Origin: Polynucleobacter sp. JS-JIR-5-A7
GTDB lineage: Bacteria > Pseudomonadota > Gammaproteobacteria > Burkholderiales > Burkholderiaceae
NCBI RefSeq assembly: GCF_018687935.1
Contig: NZ_CP061308.1
Location: 366,048-430,047 of the forward strand
DNA length: 64,000 nucleotides
Direction: 5' to 3'
The notes under the pieces: generated by a model
Told to the model about the DNA's origin: nothing
Databases searched by the model: none
What the model saw: the letters and a program-made list of their open reading frames with translations, nothing else
Position numbers and translations under genes: made by a program
Shown: in pieces, positions 54,848 through 62,757 of the stretch
Layout of the letters: each line of letters opens with the position of its first letter
Numbering within the stretch: the stretch's first letter is position 1

Positions 54848-55141
54848 TTGAATCATTTCACTCTCACTGCAATCTTAGTTTCTAAAGACGCGATTCGATT
54901 TACACCTGCAGGAATACCAGTGATGCATTGCCAGCTAGAACATCGTGGCGAAGCGAACGAGGTAGGAGTGGCAAGGAAAATTCAGATGAGCGTTGAAGCC
55001 ATAGCAATTGGTCCCATACAAAAGGATCTAGAGCAAATGGATTTAGGAGTTGAGGCAGTGTTTGAAGGATTCTTAGCACCAAAGACTCTACGTAATCAAA
55101 GACTTGTTTTCCATATTACCCATATTCAATTGAAAAATTAA
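54848..55141 (+). CDS. priB: Primosomal replication protein N (PriB)
   Basis: This 97-residue single-OB-fold protein begins with TTG, the only start between an in-frame TAG at 54830 and the core. It matches PriB ([36 protein letters not shown]). It helps PriA restart stalled forks. It lies between rpsF and rpsR, the conserved betaproteobacterial and enterobacterial position, and upstream of dnaB, its functional partner. Confidence 0.92.
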   Translation: MNHFTLTAILVSKDAIRFTPAGIPVMHCQLEHRGEANEVGVARKIQMSVEAIAIGPIQKDLEQMDLGVEAVFEGFLAPKTLRNQRLVFHITHIQLKN

Positions 55142-55154
55142 AGAGGAAATCATC

Positions 55155-55427
55155 ATGGCGTTTGGAAAGAAACCCGATTTCAAAAAGAAACCAGCTCAGA
55201 ACCCATTGTTCAAGCGTAAGCGTTATTGCCGTTTCACTGTTGGTGGCGTTGAGCAAATCGACTACAAAGATGTAGATACATTGAAGGACTTCATTGGCGA
55301 AAACGCCAAGATCACTCCTGCTCGTTTGACAGGCACAAAAGCAAAGTATCAGCGTCAGTTAGACACTGCTATCAAGCGTGCTCGTTTCTTGGCTTTGCTG
55401 CCATTCTCCGATCAACATAGAAAATAA
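55155..55427 (+). CDS. rpsR: 30S ribosomal protein S18
   Basis: This 90-residue S18 has an N-terminal basic extension ([17 protein letters not shown]) and the core [20 protein letters not shown], with [15 protein letters not shown] end. A strong AGAGGAAA precedes the ATG. It binds S6 and 16S rRNA. Confidence 0.97.
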   Translation: MAFGKKPDFKKKPAQNPLFKRKRYCRFTVGGVEQIDYKDVDTLKDFIGENAKITPARLTGTKAKYQRQLDTAIKRARFLALLPFSDQHRK

Positions 55428-55440
55428 TTGGGAGCCCTCA

Positions 55441-55893
55441 ATGCAAATTATTCTTTTAGAAAAAGTAACCAACTTGGGCAACCTCGGTGACGTCGTTCGC
55501 GTTAAAGACGGTTTCGCTCGTAACTTCCTAATCCCGCAACGTAAAGCTCGTCGTGCAACTGAAGCAGCAATCGCTGATTTTGCAATACGTCGTGCCGAGT
55601 TAGAAAAATTGGCTGCTGAGAAATTGGCTGCTGCCCAAGCAGTTGGCGTGAAGCTCAAAGACTTGGTTCTCGAAATCGGTCAAAAAGCAGGCGTTGATGG
55701 TCGTTTGTTTGGTTCTGTAACTAACCATGACATCGCCGATGCATTGAAAGCGAAAGGCTTCACGATTGAGAAGGCTTCAATTCGTATGCCAACTGGCCCA
55801 TTGAAAATGGTTGGTGATCATCCTGTTGCGGTTGCTGTACATACCGACGTAGTGGCTGACATCACGATTCGTGTAGTTGGCGAACAAGCTTAA
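55441..55893 (+). CDS. rplI: 50S ribosomal protein L9
   Basis: This 150-residue L9 has the N-terminal [19 protein letters not shown] and [16 protein letters not shown], the long connecting helix (about 45-75) and the C-terminal domain ([17 protein letters not shown]). I chose the ATG at 55441, 13 bases after the rpsR stop. It binds 23S rRNA. dnaB follows after 37 bases. Confidence 0.98.
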   Translation: MQIILLEKVTNLGNLGDVVRVKDGFARNFLIPQRKARRATEAAIADFAIRRAELEKLAAEKLAAAQAVGVKLKDLVLEIGQKAGVDGRLFGSVTNHDIADALKAKGFTIEKASIRMPTGPLKMVGDHPVAVAVHTDVVADITIRVVGEQA

Positions 55894-55930
55894 GTTTTAA
55901 AACTCAGGCTTTAGGAACTTCGCTAGCCTC

Positions 55931-57370
55931 ATGGCTGAATCCCGTTCACGTTCCGTGACGCTGAATCCCAACATGATGGGTTCTGGGGATGCAGTCGTGC
56001 AGGCCTTAAAAGTTCCGCCGCATTCTGTAGAAGCCGAGCAATCATTGCTCGGCGGTCTACTGATCGATAACTCCTCTTGGGACAACCTGGGTGGGTTCTT
56101 AAACGATAAAGATTTCTATCGCCCTGAGCATGCATTGATTTATAAAGTCATTGCACGTTTAGTTAGCGACAACCATCCCGCCGACGTCATTACTGTTCAT
56201 GATGCAATTAAGTCTGAGCAGGGTGACGATTTGGTTAGCATTGATTACCTTAATTCATTAGCGCAGAACACACCGAGTGCGGCGAACATTAAAGGCTACG
56301 CCGACATCGTTCGTGACCGCAGCATTCTGCGTCGCTTAATTGAGGTTTCAGACAGTATTGTGAACTCTGCTTTTGTTACAGAGGGCCGTCCAGTGAGAAC
56401 GCTGTTGGATGAGGCAGAGGCTCGTATTTTGCAAATCGGTGAAGAAGGTAGTCGCAAAGCAGACTACCTCGAGATTGAACCACTCTTACGCTCGGTTGTG
56501 GCACGTATTGACGAGCTATACAACCGCCAAGGTGGTAGCGACATCACTGGTATTGCCACGGGCTTTATTGATTTAGATAAGCAAACCAGTGGTCTACAAA
56601 AAGGTGACTTAGTCATTGTTGCCGGAAGGCCTTCGATGGGTAAAACGGCTTTTGCATTGAATATTGCTGAGAACGTTGCTCTCGCAGAAGGTTTGCCTGT
56701 GGTCGTGTTCTCGATGGAGATGTCAGGTGAACAATTGGCATCACGCCTCCTCGGTTCAGTAGGGCGCGTTGATCAAGGTCGTATGCGAACCGGCAAGCTG
56801 CAAGATGATGAGTGGCCGCGCGTGACTGATGCGATTGCCCGGTTAAGTAATACTCAAATTTTGATTGATGAGACTGGCTCCCTATCAAGTCTAGAGTTGC
56901 GCACGCGCGCGCGCCGAATTGCCAGAAACTTTGGCGGCACTCTTGGTTTAGTGGTGATTGACTACTTGCAGTTGATGAGTGGCTCCGGTTCAGAGAACCG
57001 CGCAACTGAGATCTCAGAAATCTCCCGCTCCCTTAAATCGCTTGCAAAAGAATTGCAGTGCCCAGTAGTGGCGCTCTCACAGTTAAATCGTGGTTTGGAG
57101 CAACGTCCTAATAAGCGCCCAATCATGTCTGACCTGCGCGAGTCAGGTGCGATCGAGCAAGATGCTGACTTGATTATGTTTATTTATCGTGATGAGGTGT
57201 ATCACCCTGATACTACGACCGATAAAGGCATGGCTGAGATCATTATCGGCAAGCAGCGTAACGGGCCCATTGGTACAGTCAGATTGAGCTGGCAAGGCCC
57301 GTATACCAAGTTCGATAACTTAGCGATGGGATCTATCGGCTACTCTTCTGGCGGTTATGAGCCGTTCTAA
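55931..57370 (+). CDS. dnaB: Replicative DNA helicase DnaB
   Basis: This 479-residue DnaB has an N-terminal domain (VPPHSVEAEQSLLGGLLIDN) and the RecA-like ATPase with Walker A GRPSMGKTAFALNIAENVA. It also has Walker B LVVIDYLQLMSGSG, and the RGLEQRPNKRPIMSDLRESG and EQDADLIMFIYRDEVY blocks. It unwinds DNA at forks. It is intact with no intein, and is followed by a strong terminator. Confidence 0.98.
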   Translation: MAESRSRSVTLNPNMMGSGDAVVQALKVPPHSVEAEQSLLGGLLIDNSSWDNLGGFLNDKDFYRPEHALIYKVIARLVSDNHPADVITVHDAIKSEQGDDLVSIDYLNSLAQNTPSAANIKGYADIVRDRSILRRLIEVSDSIVNSAFVTEGRPVRTLLDEAEARILQIGEEGSRKADYLEIEPLLRSVVARIDELYNRQGGSDITGIATGFIDLDKQTSGLQKGDLVIVAGRPSMGKTAFALNIAENVALAEGLPVVVFSMEMSGEQLASRLLGSVGRVDQGRMRTGKLQDDEWPRVTDAIARLSNTQILIDETGSLSSLELRTRARRIARNFGGTLGLVVIDYLQLMSGSGSENRATEISEISRSLKSLAKELQCPVVALSQLNRGLEQRPNKRPIMSDLRESGAIEQDADLIMFIYRDEVYHPDTTTDKGMAEIIIGKQRNGPIGTVRLSWQGPYTKFDNLAMGSIGYSSGGYEPF

Positions 57371-57395
57371 AATATCGATGAAGAATGAACACATC

Positions 57396-57422
57396 AAAAA
57401 GCCTCGCATTGCGAGGCTTTTT
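57396..57422. terminator. Bidirectional terminator after dnaB
   Basis: AAAAAGCCTCGC (57396-57407) pairs with GCGAGGCTTTTT (57411-57422) around ATT. It ends the rpsF-dnaB operon and can also stop the convergent small secreted-protein gene. Confidence 0.9.
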
Positions 57423-57451
57423 TACTGAGGTAGTGCGCTCAACCGAATCAC

Positions 57452-57718
57452 TTACTTTCCGCCTTCACATTTCTTAATGGAGGCAGCCTTAGCAGCACCA
57501 TATAGTGGCTTACCATCCTTGCTGACCGCTTTTGCTTCACAATCATTGGGTTTTGCATCGCCCATACATTTTTTAATGGAGGCATCTTTAGCGGCGCCAT
57601 ATAAAGGCTTACCATCCTTGCTCACAGCTTTTGCTTCACAGGCTGCCTGATCGGCAAAAGCATAGGTGGGAAGTGTAAAACTCAATGCGATGCTTAAAGC
57701 GATGACGATCTTCTTCAT
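57452..57718 (-). CDS. Small secreted protein with two PsiF-like repeats
   Basis: This 88-residue protein has a signal peptide (KIVIALSIALSFTLPTYAFA, then DQAA). Two nearly identical 31- to 33-residue repeats follow: each reads CEAKAVSKDGKPLYGAAK, then ASIKKC. The Cys-x-x-x-Ala, Gly-Ala and Cys spacing recalls PsiF repeats, found in a phosphate-starvation-inducible periplasmic protein of unknown function. The DNA repeats are also nearly identical (about 85 percent by eye), indicating a recent tandem duplication. A palindrome lies just upstream at 57796. Confidence 0.72.
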   Translation of the reverse strand: MKKIVIALSIALSFTLPTYAFADQAACEAKAVSKDGKPLYGAAKDASIKKCMGDAKPNDCEAKAVSKDGKPLYGAAKAASIKKCEGGK

Positions 57719-57795
57719 AGTGACCCCTTTTGTGAATACTTCAATGAATGACTTTCTTAAATCAATACTCTAATCAAAATTAAGCTATTGGGAAA

Positions 57796-57825
57796 TATAG
57801 GGTAAATGCTATTTACCCTATAGGG
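57796..57825. repeat. Perfect 12-bp inverted repeat with overlapping CCCTATAGGG palindrome
   Basis: TATAGGGTAAAT (57796-57807) and ATTTACCCTATA (57811-57822) are perfect complements around GCT. A second palindrome, CCCTATAGGG, overlaps at 57816-57825. It lies 78 bases upstream of the psiF-like start and 10 bases downstream of the NlpC/P60 stop, both on the minus strand. It could be a weak terminator of the latter, though a T run is lacking, or an operator for the former. Confidence 0.7.
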
Positions 57826-57834
57826 ATAGAGAGC

Positions 57835-58365
57835 TTAGGGTGCTATCCGACGAGCCTCAGTAAACTTAGCAGCCCAATAGGGTGCGGTAATGTAGTCAAG
57901 CCGTACAGTGCCACCTGCGCTTGGCGCATGCACAAACCTTCCTTGCCCCACATAGATGCCAGCGTGCGAGTATTTTTCACCGGTAGTATTGAAAAACACT
58001 AAGTCACCTGGTGCTGGTGGTTGGTTCTCAACACTCCTGCCTTGAGTACTCATTTGTTGGATGGTGCGGGGTAATTTAATATCCGCCGCTTTGTTATAAA
58101 CATAAACAATCAGGCCGCTGCAATCAAAGCCACCCTTGGGCGTATTGCCCCCATAACGATAGGGAATATCTACTAAGCCTACGGCTGCAATAGAGATATC
58201 CTCGGTGCCGACACTAGTGTCTTGTTTGAATTGCACTACTTTTGATGGGCCTGCTTTGCTGCCGAATGTACTGCATCCCGATAATGCCAGAATCGAACAA
58301 ATAAAAAAGCCGCACCCAATGAGAGTGCGGCATGACAGAGTTTTCTTAGAGCGCGTCGGCAGCAT
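57835..58365 (-). CDS. NlpC/P60 family lipoprotein (C40 peptidase)
   Basis: This 176-residue protein has a lipoprotein signal (FICSILALSGC, lipid-modified Cys31) and an NlpC/P60 domain. The catalytic Cys82 is in GGFDCSGLIVYVY, His134 in YSHAGIYVG and the third residue His146 in RFVHAPS. Proteins of this kind (Spr/MepS-like) cleave D-Glu-mDAP or cross-linking peptide bonds in peptidoglycan. The ATG at 58365 overlaps the phoH 3' end by 20 bases, so the two genes are coupled. A TTG at 58374 is an alternative start. Confidence 0.9.
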   Translation of the reverse strand: MLPTRSKKTLSCRTLIGCGFFICSILALSGCSTFGSKAGPSKVVQFKQDTSVGTEDISIAAVGLVDIPYRYGGNTPKGGFDCSGLIVYVYNKAADIKLPRTIQQMSTQGRSVENQPPAPGDLVFFNTTGEKYSHAGIYVGQGRFVHAPSAGGTVRLDYITAPYWAAKFTEARRIAP

Positions 58366-59992
58366 GATCCGCAAGACGTGAGCGCTCGCCGCGCGCTAGG
58401 GTCACGTGGCCGCCATGGCGCCAACCTTTAAAGCGGTCAACGACATAAGTAAGGCCAGATGAACCTTCTGTCAAGTAAGGTGTATCAATCTGCGCAATAT
58501 TACCTAAGCAAACAATCTTCGTTCCTGGGCCCGCACGGGTTACGAGGGTTTTCATTTGCTTTGGTGTTAAGTTTTGTGCCTCATCGATGATCACAAATTT
58601 ACTTACAAAGGTTCTACCGCGCATGAAGTTCATGCTCTTGACTTTAATCCGTGAGCGAATGAGTTCTTGGGTAGCAGCACGACCCCACTCACCAGCATCA
58701 TCGTTACGTTGTAACACCTCTAGATTGTCATCAAAGGCACCCATCCAAGGTTGCATTTTCTCTTCCTCGGTACCAGGCAAGAAGCCGATATCTTCGCCAA
58801 CGGGAACGGTGGCGCGGGTAATTATGATCTCGTTATAACGTTTGCTATCTAGGACTTGCTCAAGGCCTGCTGCTAAAGCTAACAAGGTTTTACCAGTACC
58901 AGCTTGCCCTAGGAGAGTTACAAAATCTACGTCAGGGTTCATTAGCAAGTTCATCGCAAAGTTTTGCTCACGATTACGTGCAGTAACACTCCATACATTG
59001 TTCTTCTGGTGAGAAAAGTCTCTGAGGGTTTGCAAGAGAGCAGTTCTGCCATTGATTTCTCGTACGTGGGCATAGAACGGTGTAGAGCCGTCTGGATTTT
59101 CTTGATAAACAAATTGATTGACTAGCATGCTTGGCACAGATGGTCCAGTAACTCTATAGAACATCGTGCCTGATTTTGAATCAGACCAGCTTTCCATATC
59201 TTTGCCATGCTTTGGCCAGAAGTCTGCAGGCAATGACATGACGCCTGAGTACATTAAGTCACGATCTTCAAGTACCTGGTCGTTGAAATAATCTTCAGCG
59301 GGCAAGCCCAAAGCACGCGCCTTAATACGCATGTTGATGTCTTTGGATACCAAGACTACTTCTTGACCATTGCGCGTTTTTTGAAGCTCGCTAACCACAG
59401 CCAAAATCATGTTATCGCCCTTACCTTCGGGCAGTCCCTCTGGCAAAGCTTGAGTAGCAAGTTTGGTTTGGAAATACAGGCGTCCGGAAACATCTTGGTT
59501 GCCAAGTTTGTTGAGCGGGATACCGTCATCTAAGGTGCCGCTAGTACCGGCAACCAACTGATCGAGAGAGCGGCTGACAGTACGTGCATTGCGGGCTACT
59601 TCGGTCATTCCTTTTTTATGATTGTCCAACTCTTCCAGAGTGGTCATAGGTAAGAAAAGGTCATGCTCCGAGAAGCGGAATAAAGAACTTGGATCATGCA
59701 TCAAGACGTTGGTATCGAGTACAAATAAACTTGGGGGTCCTGTACGAATGACACGTTTTGGTTTTGCAGGAGTTGCTACATGATTTTCATTTCGGGTGGG
59801 GCTGCGGTCTGCTTTAATTTTTTCCAGAGCTACTTCTGCTGCAGATAAATCTTCCTCGACATCGTTTACCCAATCAGAGGTTTCTACCACCACTGGTTTT
59901 GCTGGAGCTGGGCGCTTCTTTAAGTCGGGAGTATCTTTCCGACTGAGCTTCACTTGATCAGCAATTTGAGTTGGGATGGGTGGCAATGGCAT
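58346..59992 (-). CDS. PIN domain-PhoH ATPase fusion protein
   Basis: This 548-residue protein combines an N-terminal PIN nuclease domain (about 88-235, SLFVLDTNVLMHDPSSLF, TTLEELDNHKKG) with a C-terminal PhoH ATPase. The ATPase has Walker A GQAGTGKT at 362-369 and Walker B FVIIDEAQNLTPKQMK. This PhoH2-type architecture is linked to RNA unwinding and cleavage. I chose the ATG at 59992 with AGGAG at 60004-60000; the upstream TTG extension is unlikely. A terminator-like hairpin ends just before its ribosome binding site. Confidence 0.93.
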   Translation of the reverse strand: MPLPPIPTQIADQVKLSRKDTPDLKKRPAPAKPVVVETSDWVNDVEEDLSAAEVALEKIKADRSPTRNENHVATPAKPKRVIRTGPPSLFVLDTNVLMHDPSSLFRFSEHDLFLPMTTLEELDNHKKGMTEVARNARTVSRSLDQLVAGTSGTLDDGIPLNKLGNQDVSGRLYFQTKLATQALPEGLPEGKGDNMILAVVSELQKTRNGQEVVLVSKDINMRIKARALGLPAEDYFNDQVLEDRDLMYSGVMSLPADFWPKHGKDMESWSDSKSGTMFYRVTGPSVPSMLVNQFVYQENPDGSTPFYAHVREINGRTALLQTLRDFSHQKNNVWSVTARNREQNFAMNLLMNPDVDFVTLLGQAGTGKTLLALAAGLEQVLDSKRYNEIIITRATVPVGEDIGFLPGTEEEKMQPWMGAFDDNLEVLQRNDDAGEWGRAATQELIRSRIKVKSMNFMRGRTFVSKFVIIDEAQNLTPKQMKTLVTRAGPGTKIVCLGNIAQIDTPYLTEGSSGLTYVVDRFKGWRHGGHVTLARGERSRLADHAADAL

Positions 59993-60009
59993 GCAGGCTC
60001 TCCTAAAAG

Positions 60010-60118
60010 AAAAAACCGCCAAGCGGAGTGCGTTGACGGTTTATTACGAAACTAGTTGCAAGGACTTCAAAAAAACGGAGGGGGTTACTCCCCGAACCTG
60101 ACTTCAGATGCTCAGGTT
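60010..60118 (-). promoter_or_regulatory. Structured phoH leader with two terminator-like elements (possible attenuator or sRNA)
   Basis: Reading on the minus strand from bcp to phoH, three structures follow each other. First, AACCTGA/TCAGGTT stems at 60118-60112 and 60101-60095. Second, a G/C-rich GGGG-AGTAA-CCCC hairpin at about 60093-60081 is followed by seven T (60075-60069). Third, AACCGTCAA (60041-60033) pairs TTGGCGGTT (60022-60014) with one G-U pair, and its T run (60013-60010) reaches almost to the phoH AGGAG. The last two look like rho-independent terminators. The region may hold a small RNA, or an attenuator controlling phoH. An overlapping 53-codon frame (60164-60003) ends with TAG inside the phoH AGGAG. 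Confidence 0.5.
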
Positions 60119-60227
60119 TCTGATTCAAACGGATTGTCAGACTTTCCCGTCGTTTACGGTGCATATGACTTTACTTTACCCCAAATTTTGGGCTTTGCAA
60201 GCACCCGAGAACAAATTGTTGCAAAAA

Positions 60228-60695
60228 TTATTTGGTAGCTTGAGCCGCTTGTAATACCTCTGTCACATGACCAGGAACCTTTAGGCCGCGCCACTCTTTT
60301 ACTAACGTCCCAGTAGAGTCAAACAGGAAGGTGCTGCGCTCAATTCCGCGGACCTGTTTGCCATACATATTCTTCATCTTGATGACTCCAAAGAGTTGAC
60401 AGAGCTTTTCTTCGGTATCGGCAACTAGTTCAAATGGCAGTTGTAACTTGCTACGGAAATTGTCATGCGACTTGAGGCTATCGCGAGAGACGCCAACCAC
60501 CAAGGTATTTGCTTTAGTAAAGGCTTCGATGTTGTCGCGAAACTCACCCGACTCGGCAGTGCAGCCTGGCGTCATATCTTTTGGATAAAAGTAGAGAACC
60601 AGTTTTTTTCCTTTAGCAGATGCCGGAGAAAAAGTGAGGTTTGATGTCGCCGGAATAGCGCATGTTGGAATTGCTTGGCCGATTGCTACTGTCAT
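60228..60695 (-). CDS. bcp: Thioredoxin-dependent peroxiredoxin (BCP family)
   Basis: This 155-residue BCP peroxiredoxin has the peroxidatic Cys in FYPKDMTPGCTAESGEFRDN. The Asp-based block VGVSRDSLKSHDNF and SKLQLPFELVADTEEKLC hold the usual partner region. The second Cys 4 residues after the first is replaced by Ser/Glu (GCTAESGEF), so it may be a 1-Cys type or use another resolving Cys. It reduces hydrogen peroxide and lipid peroxides in the cytoplasm. Confidence 0.94.
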   Translation of the reverse strand: MTVAIGQAIPTCAIPATSNLTFSPASAKGKKLVLYFYPKDMTPGCTAESGEFRDNIEAFTKANTLVVGVSRDSLKSHDNFRSKLQLPFELVADTEEKLCQLFGVIKMKNMYGKQVRGIERSTFLFDSTGTLVKEWRGLKVPGHVTEVLQAAQATK

Positions 60696-60732
60696 GATGA
60701 TCCTTTGTAATTTGTCTCTTGGTTTTACTTGC

Positions 60733-61650
60733 TTAATGATGCTGAATAATCAGTTCGCCACTTCGATTGGGTATCTCACCCCAGGTGAGTGGCAATACCG
60801 CTATTTTATCCAGTTGATTGGTGGCTTTCCAGGATTGGTGTAACTCGCCCATGGTGACTAGGTCATGACCTTGATTGAGCCATCCAGCCAATAGTTGTTC
60901 AAACGCTGGAAGTAGCTTCTGACCCTCTAATTCTGCATGCAGGGTGAAGACTTGGTCATTGGGATTGCTTTGAGTAATTTCAAGGAGTTTTTTGACAGCC
61001 CCGAACTCATCGGCATCATCGATCCCGATGAGTTCATCAAAAGTCGGTAGCGTGGTTGGGTACTGCACATGTTTTGCCTTACCTGAAGTAAGTCCTAGGC
61101 GATACGGTATCAAGTTCGGCTCTGCTCTTCCATCAGAGGAATATGTAATCCCCCATTGATCCAGCTGCTCAAAAGCGGCTTCGTTCATTTGCCAGCCTGC
61201 TGCACCATAGGTTACTGGAGCGTGACCAAAGATCTCGATAAAGCGATCCCAGCTTTTTTGCATCATCGCCTTAGTCCATCTGGAGTCTTGAGTGCGCACA
61301 GCATCTTGCCATGCAACGTGGTCCCAAGTGTGTATACCAGTTTCATGTCCAGCTTGATCAATTGCACGCATTTCTGCAGCCGCTTTTTTACCAATGTCTG
61401 GGCCAGGAAGAAGAACGCCATAGAGCAGAGTTTTAATGCCGTAGTGCTCTACGACAGAGGTACGACTCACTTTTTTTAGAAAGCCGGGGCGAAAAACTCT
61501 TTTTAAGGCCCAGCCAGTGTGATCTGGTCCCAGGCTAAATAGGAAGGTGGCCTTTAAGCCAAAACGCTCAAGGGCTCTAGCTAGATTAGGGACACCTTCT
61601 TTGGTGCCGCGTAAGGTATCAACATCAACCTTGAGAGCAATCTTAGCCAT
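60733..61650 (-). CDS. arnD: 4-deoxy-4-formamido-L-arabinose-phosphoundecaprenol deformylase ArnD
   Basis: This 305-residue polysaccharide-deacetylase-fold enzyme has the metal-binding ALKVDVDTLRGTKEGVP, TFLFSLGPDHTGWALKR and GIHTWDHVAW. It matches ArnD, which removes the formyl group from undecaprenyl-phosphate-linked formamido-arabinose, making the transfer to lipid A irreversible. It is the last visible gene of the arn operon on this side. It is separated from the dehydrogenase gene by 22 bases. Confidence 0.92.
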   Translation of the reverse strand: MAKIALKVDVDTLRGTKEGVPNLARALERFGLKATFLFSLGPDHTGWALKRVFRPGFLKKVSRTSVVEHYGIKTLLYGVLLPGPDIGKKAAAEMRAIDQAGHETGIHTWDHVAWQDAVRTQDSRWTKAMMQKSWDRFIEIFGHAPVTYGAAGWQMNEAAFEQLDQWGITYSSDGRAEPNLIPYRLGLTSGKAKHVQYPTTLPTFDELIGIDDADEFGAVKKLLEITQSNPNDQVFTLHAELEGQKLLPAFEQLLAGWLNQGHDLVTMGELHQSWKATNQLDKIAVLPLTWGEIPNRSGELIIQHH

Positions 61651-61672
61651 GAATCCTTGAATCTATTTCTGC

Positions 61673-62719
61673 TTATTCTTTGTCGACTAAAGAGCGGGCT
61701 TTTTCCACGTCTTGACGATAAGCTTCAAAAATATTCTTGAGGGCATCTGCCATTGGCGTAGTCGGTTTCCAACCCAATTCACTCATAGTGTTGTCAATCG
61801 CTGGTACGCGGTTCTGAACATCTTGATAGCCTTCGCCGTAATATGCTCCAGAGGTTGTTTCCACTATCTTGACGTCATTCGCTGTTTTGGCGTACTCAGG
61901 GATGCTACGGGCAATCTCGAGCATTTGATTTGCTAATTCACGAACAGAGTGATTGTTTTTTGGGTTGCCAATGTTGTAGATCTTGCCATTAGCAACATCA
62001 TCTTTATTGGCGATGATGCGCATGAGTGCGTCGATACCATCATCAATATAAGTAAAAGCACGTTTCTGTGCGCCACCATCTACTAGATTAATAGGTTCGC
62101 CACGCACGATGTGACCCAAGAACTGAGTCACTACGCGGGAGGAGCCTTCTTTTGGTGTGTAGATACTGTCGAGTCCAGGACCAATCCAGTTAAATGGGCG
62201 GAAGAGGGTAAAGCGCAAGCCTTCCATACCGTAACCCCAAATCACGCGATCCATCAATTGCTTGGAGCAAGCATAGATCCAGCGGGGTTTATTGATTGGA
62301 CCGTAAACCATATTTGATTGAGACGGATCAAATTCGCCGTCTTCACACATGCCATAAACCTCAGAGGTCGATGGGAAGACCAAGTGCTTTTTATATTTAA
62401 CAGCAGAGCGCACGATCGGCAGATTGGCTTCGAAGTCGAGCTCAAATACTTTAAGTGGTTGTTGTACGTAAGTTGCCGGTGTAGCAATCGCAACCAAAGG
62501 GAGGATAACGTCGCATTTGCGAATGTGATATTCAACCCACTCTTTATTGATAGTGATATCACCTTCAAAGAAGTGCATGCGAGGGTGATTGATCAAATCA
62601 CCCAGGCGATCATTCTGCATATCCATGCCATAGACATCCCAATCGGTTGTCTCCAGAATGCGTTTGGAAAGGTGGTGACCGATAAAACCGTTAACACCAA
62701 GAATGAGTACTTTTTTCAT
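61673..62719 (-). CDS. UDP-glucuronic acid decarboxylase (ArnA C-terminal dehydrogenase domain homologue, stand-alone)
   Basis: This 348-residue extended-SDR protein has KVLILGVNGFIGHHLSKRIL and the ArnA-type VLPLVAIATPATYVQQPL. Ser/Thr-Tyr-Lys lies in FPSTSEVYGMCED and WIYACSKQLMDRV. It oxidatively decarboxylates UDP-glucuronic acid to the 4-keto-arabinose precursor. In E. coli this activity is the C-terminal half of ArnA; here it is a separate gene, 38 bases after the formyltransferase. It is about the size of one ArnA half. Confidence 0.9.
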   Translation of the reverse strand: MKKVLILGVNGFIGHHLSKRILETTDWDVYGMDMQNDRLGDLINHPRMHFFEGDITINKEWVEYHIRKCDVILPLVAIATPATYVQQPLKVFELDFEANLPIVRSAVKYKKHLVFPSTSEVYGMCEDGEFDPSQSNMVYGPINKPRWIYACSKQLMDRVIWGYGMEGLRFTLFRPFNWIGPGLDSIYTPKEGSSRVVTQFLGHIVRGEPINLVDGGAQKRAFTYIDDGIDALMRIIANKDDVANGKIYNIGNPKNNHSVRELANQMLEIARSIPEYAKTANDVKIVETTSGAYYGEGYQDVQNRVPAIDNTMSELGWKPTTPMADALKNIFEAYRQDVEKARSLVDKE

Positions 62720-62757
62720 CTCTACTGCCTCGTTTTAATCTAATTTGTATTTAATGC

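Noticed and set aside
27559..60107. The 13-mer AACCTGACTTCAG occurs in both the rne leader (27559-27571) and the phoH leader (60095-60107), each inside a hairpin, suggesting a shared RNA motif for two RNA-decay genes.
   Set aside because: With about 10 kb of non-coding sequence in all, one shared 13-mer is close to chance expectation, and the flanking bases do not match. It would need conservation data before being treated as a motif.
60056..60238. A plus-strand 60-codon open frame in the bcp-phoH gap.
   Set aside because: It has no ribosome binding site, overlaps minus-strand structure and shows no protein-like composition.
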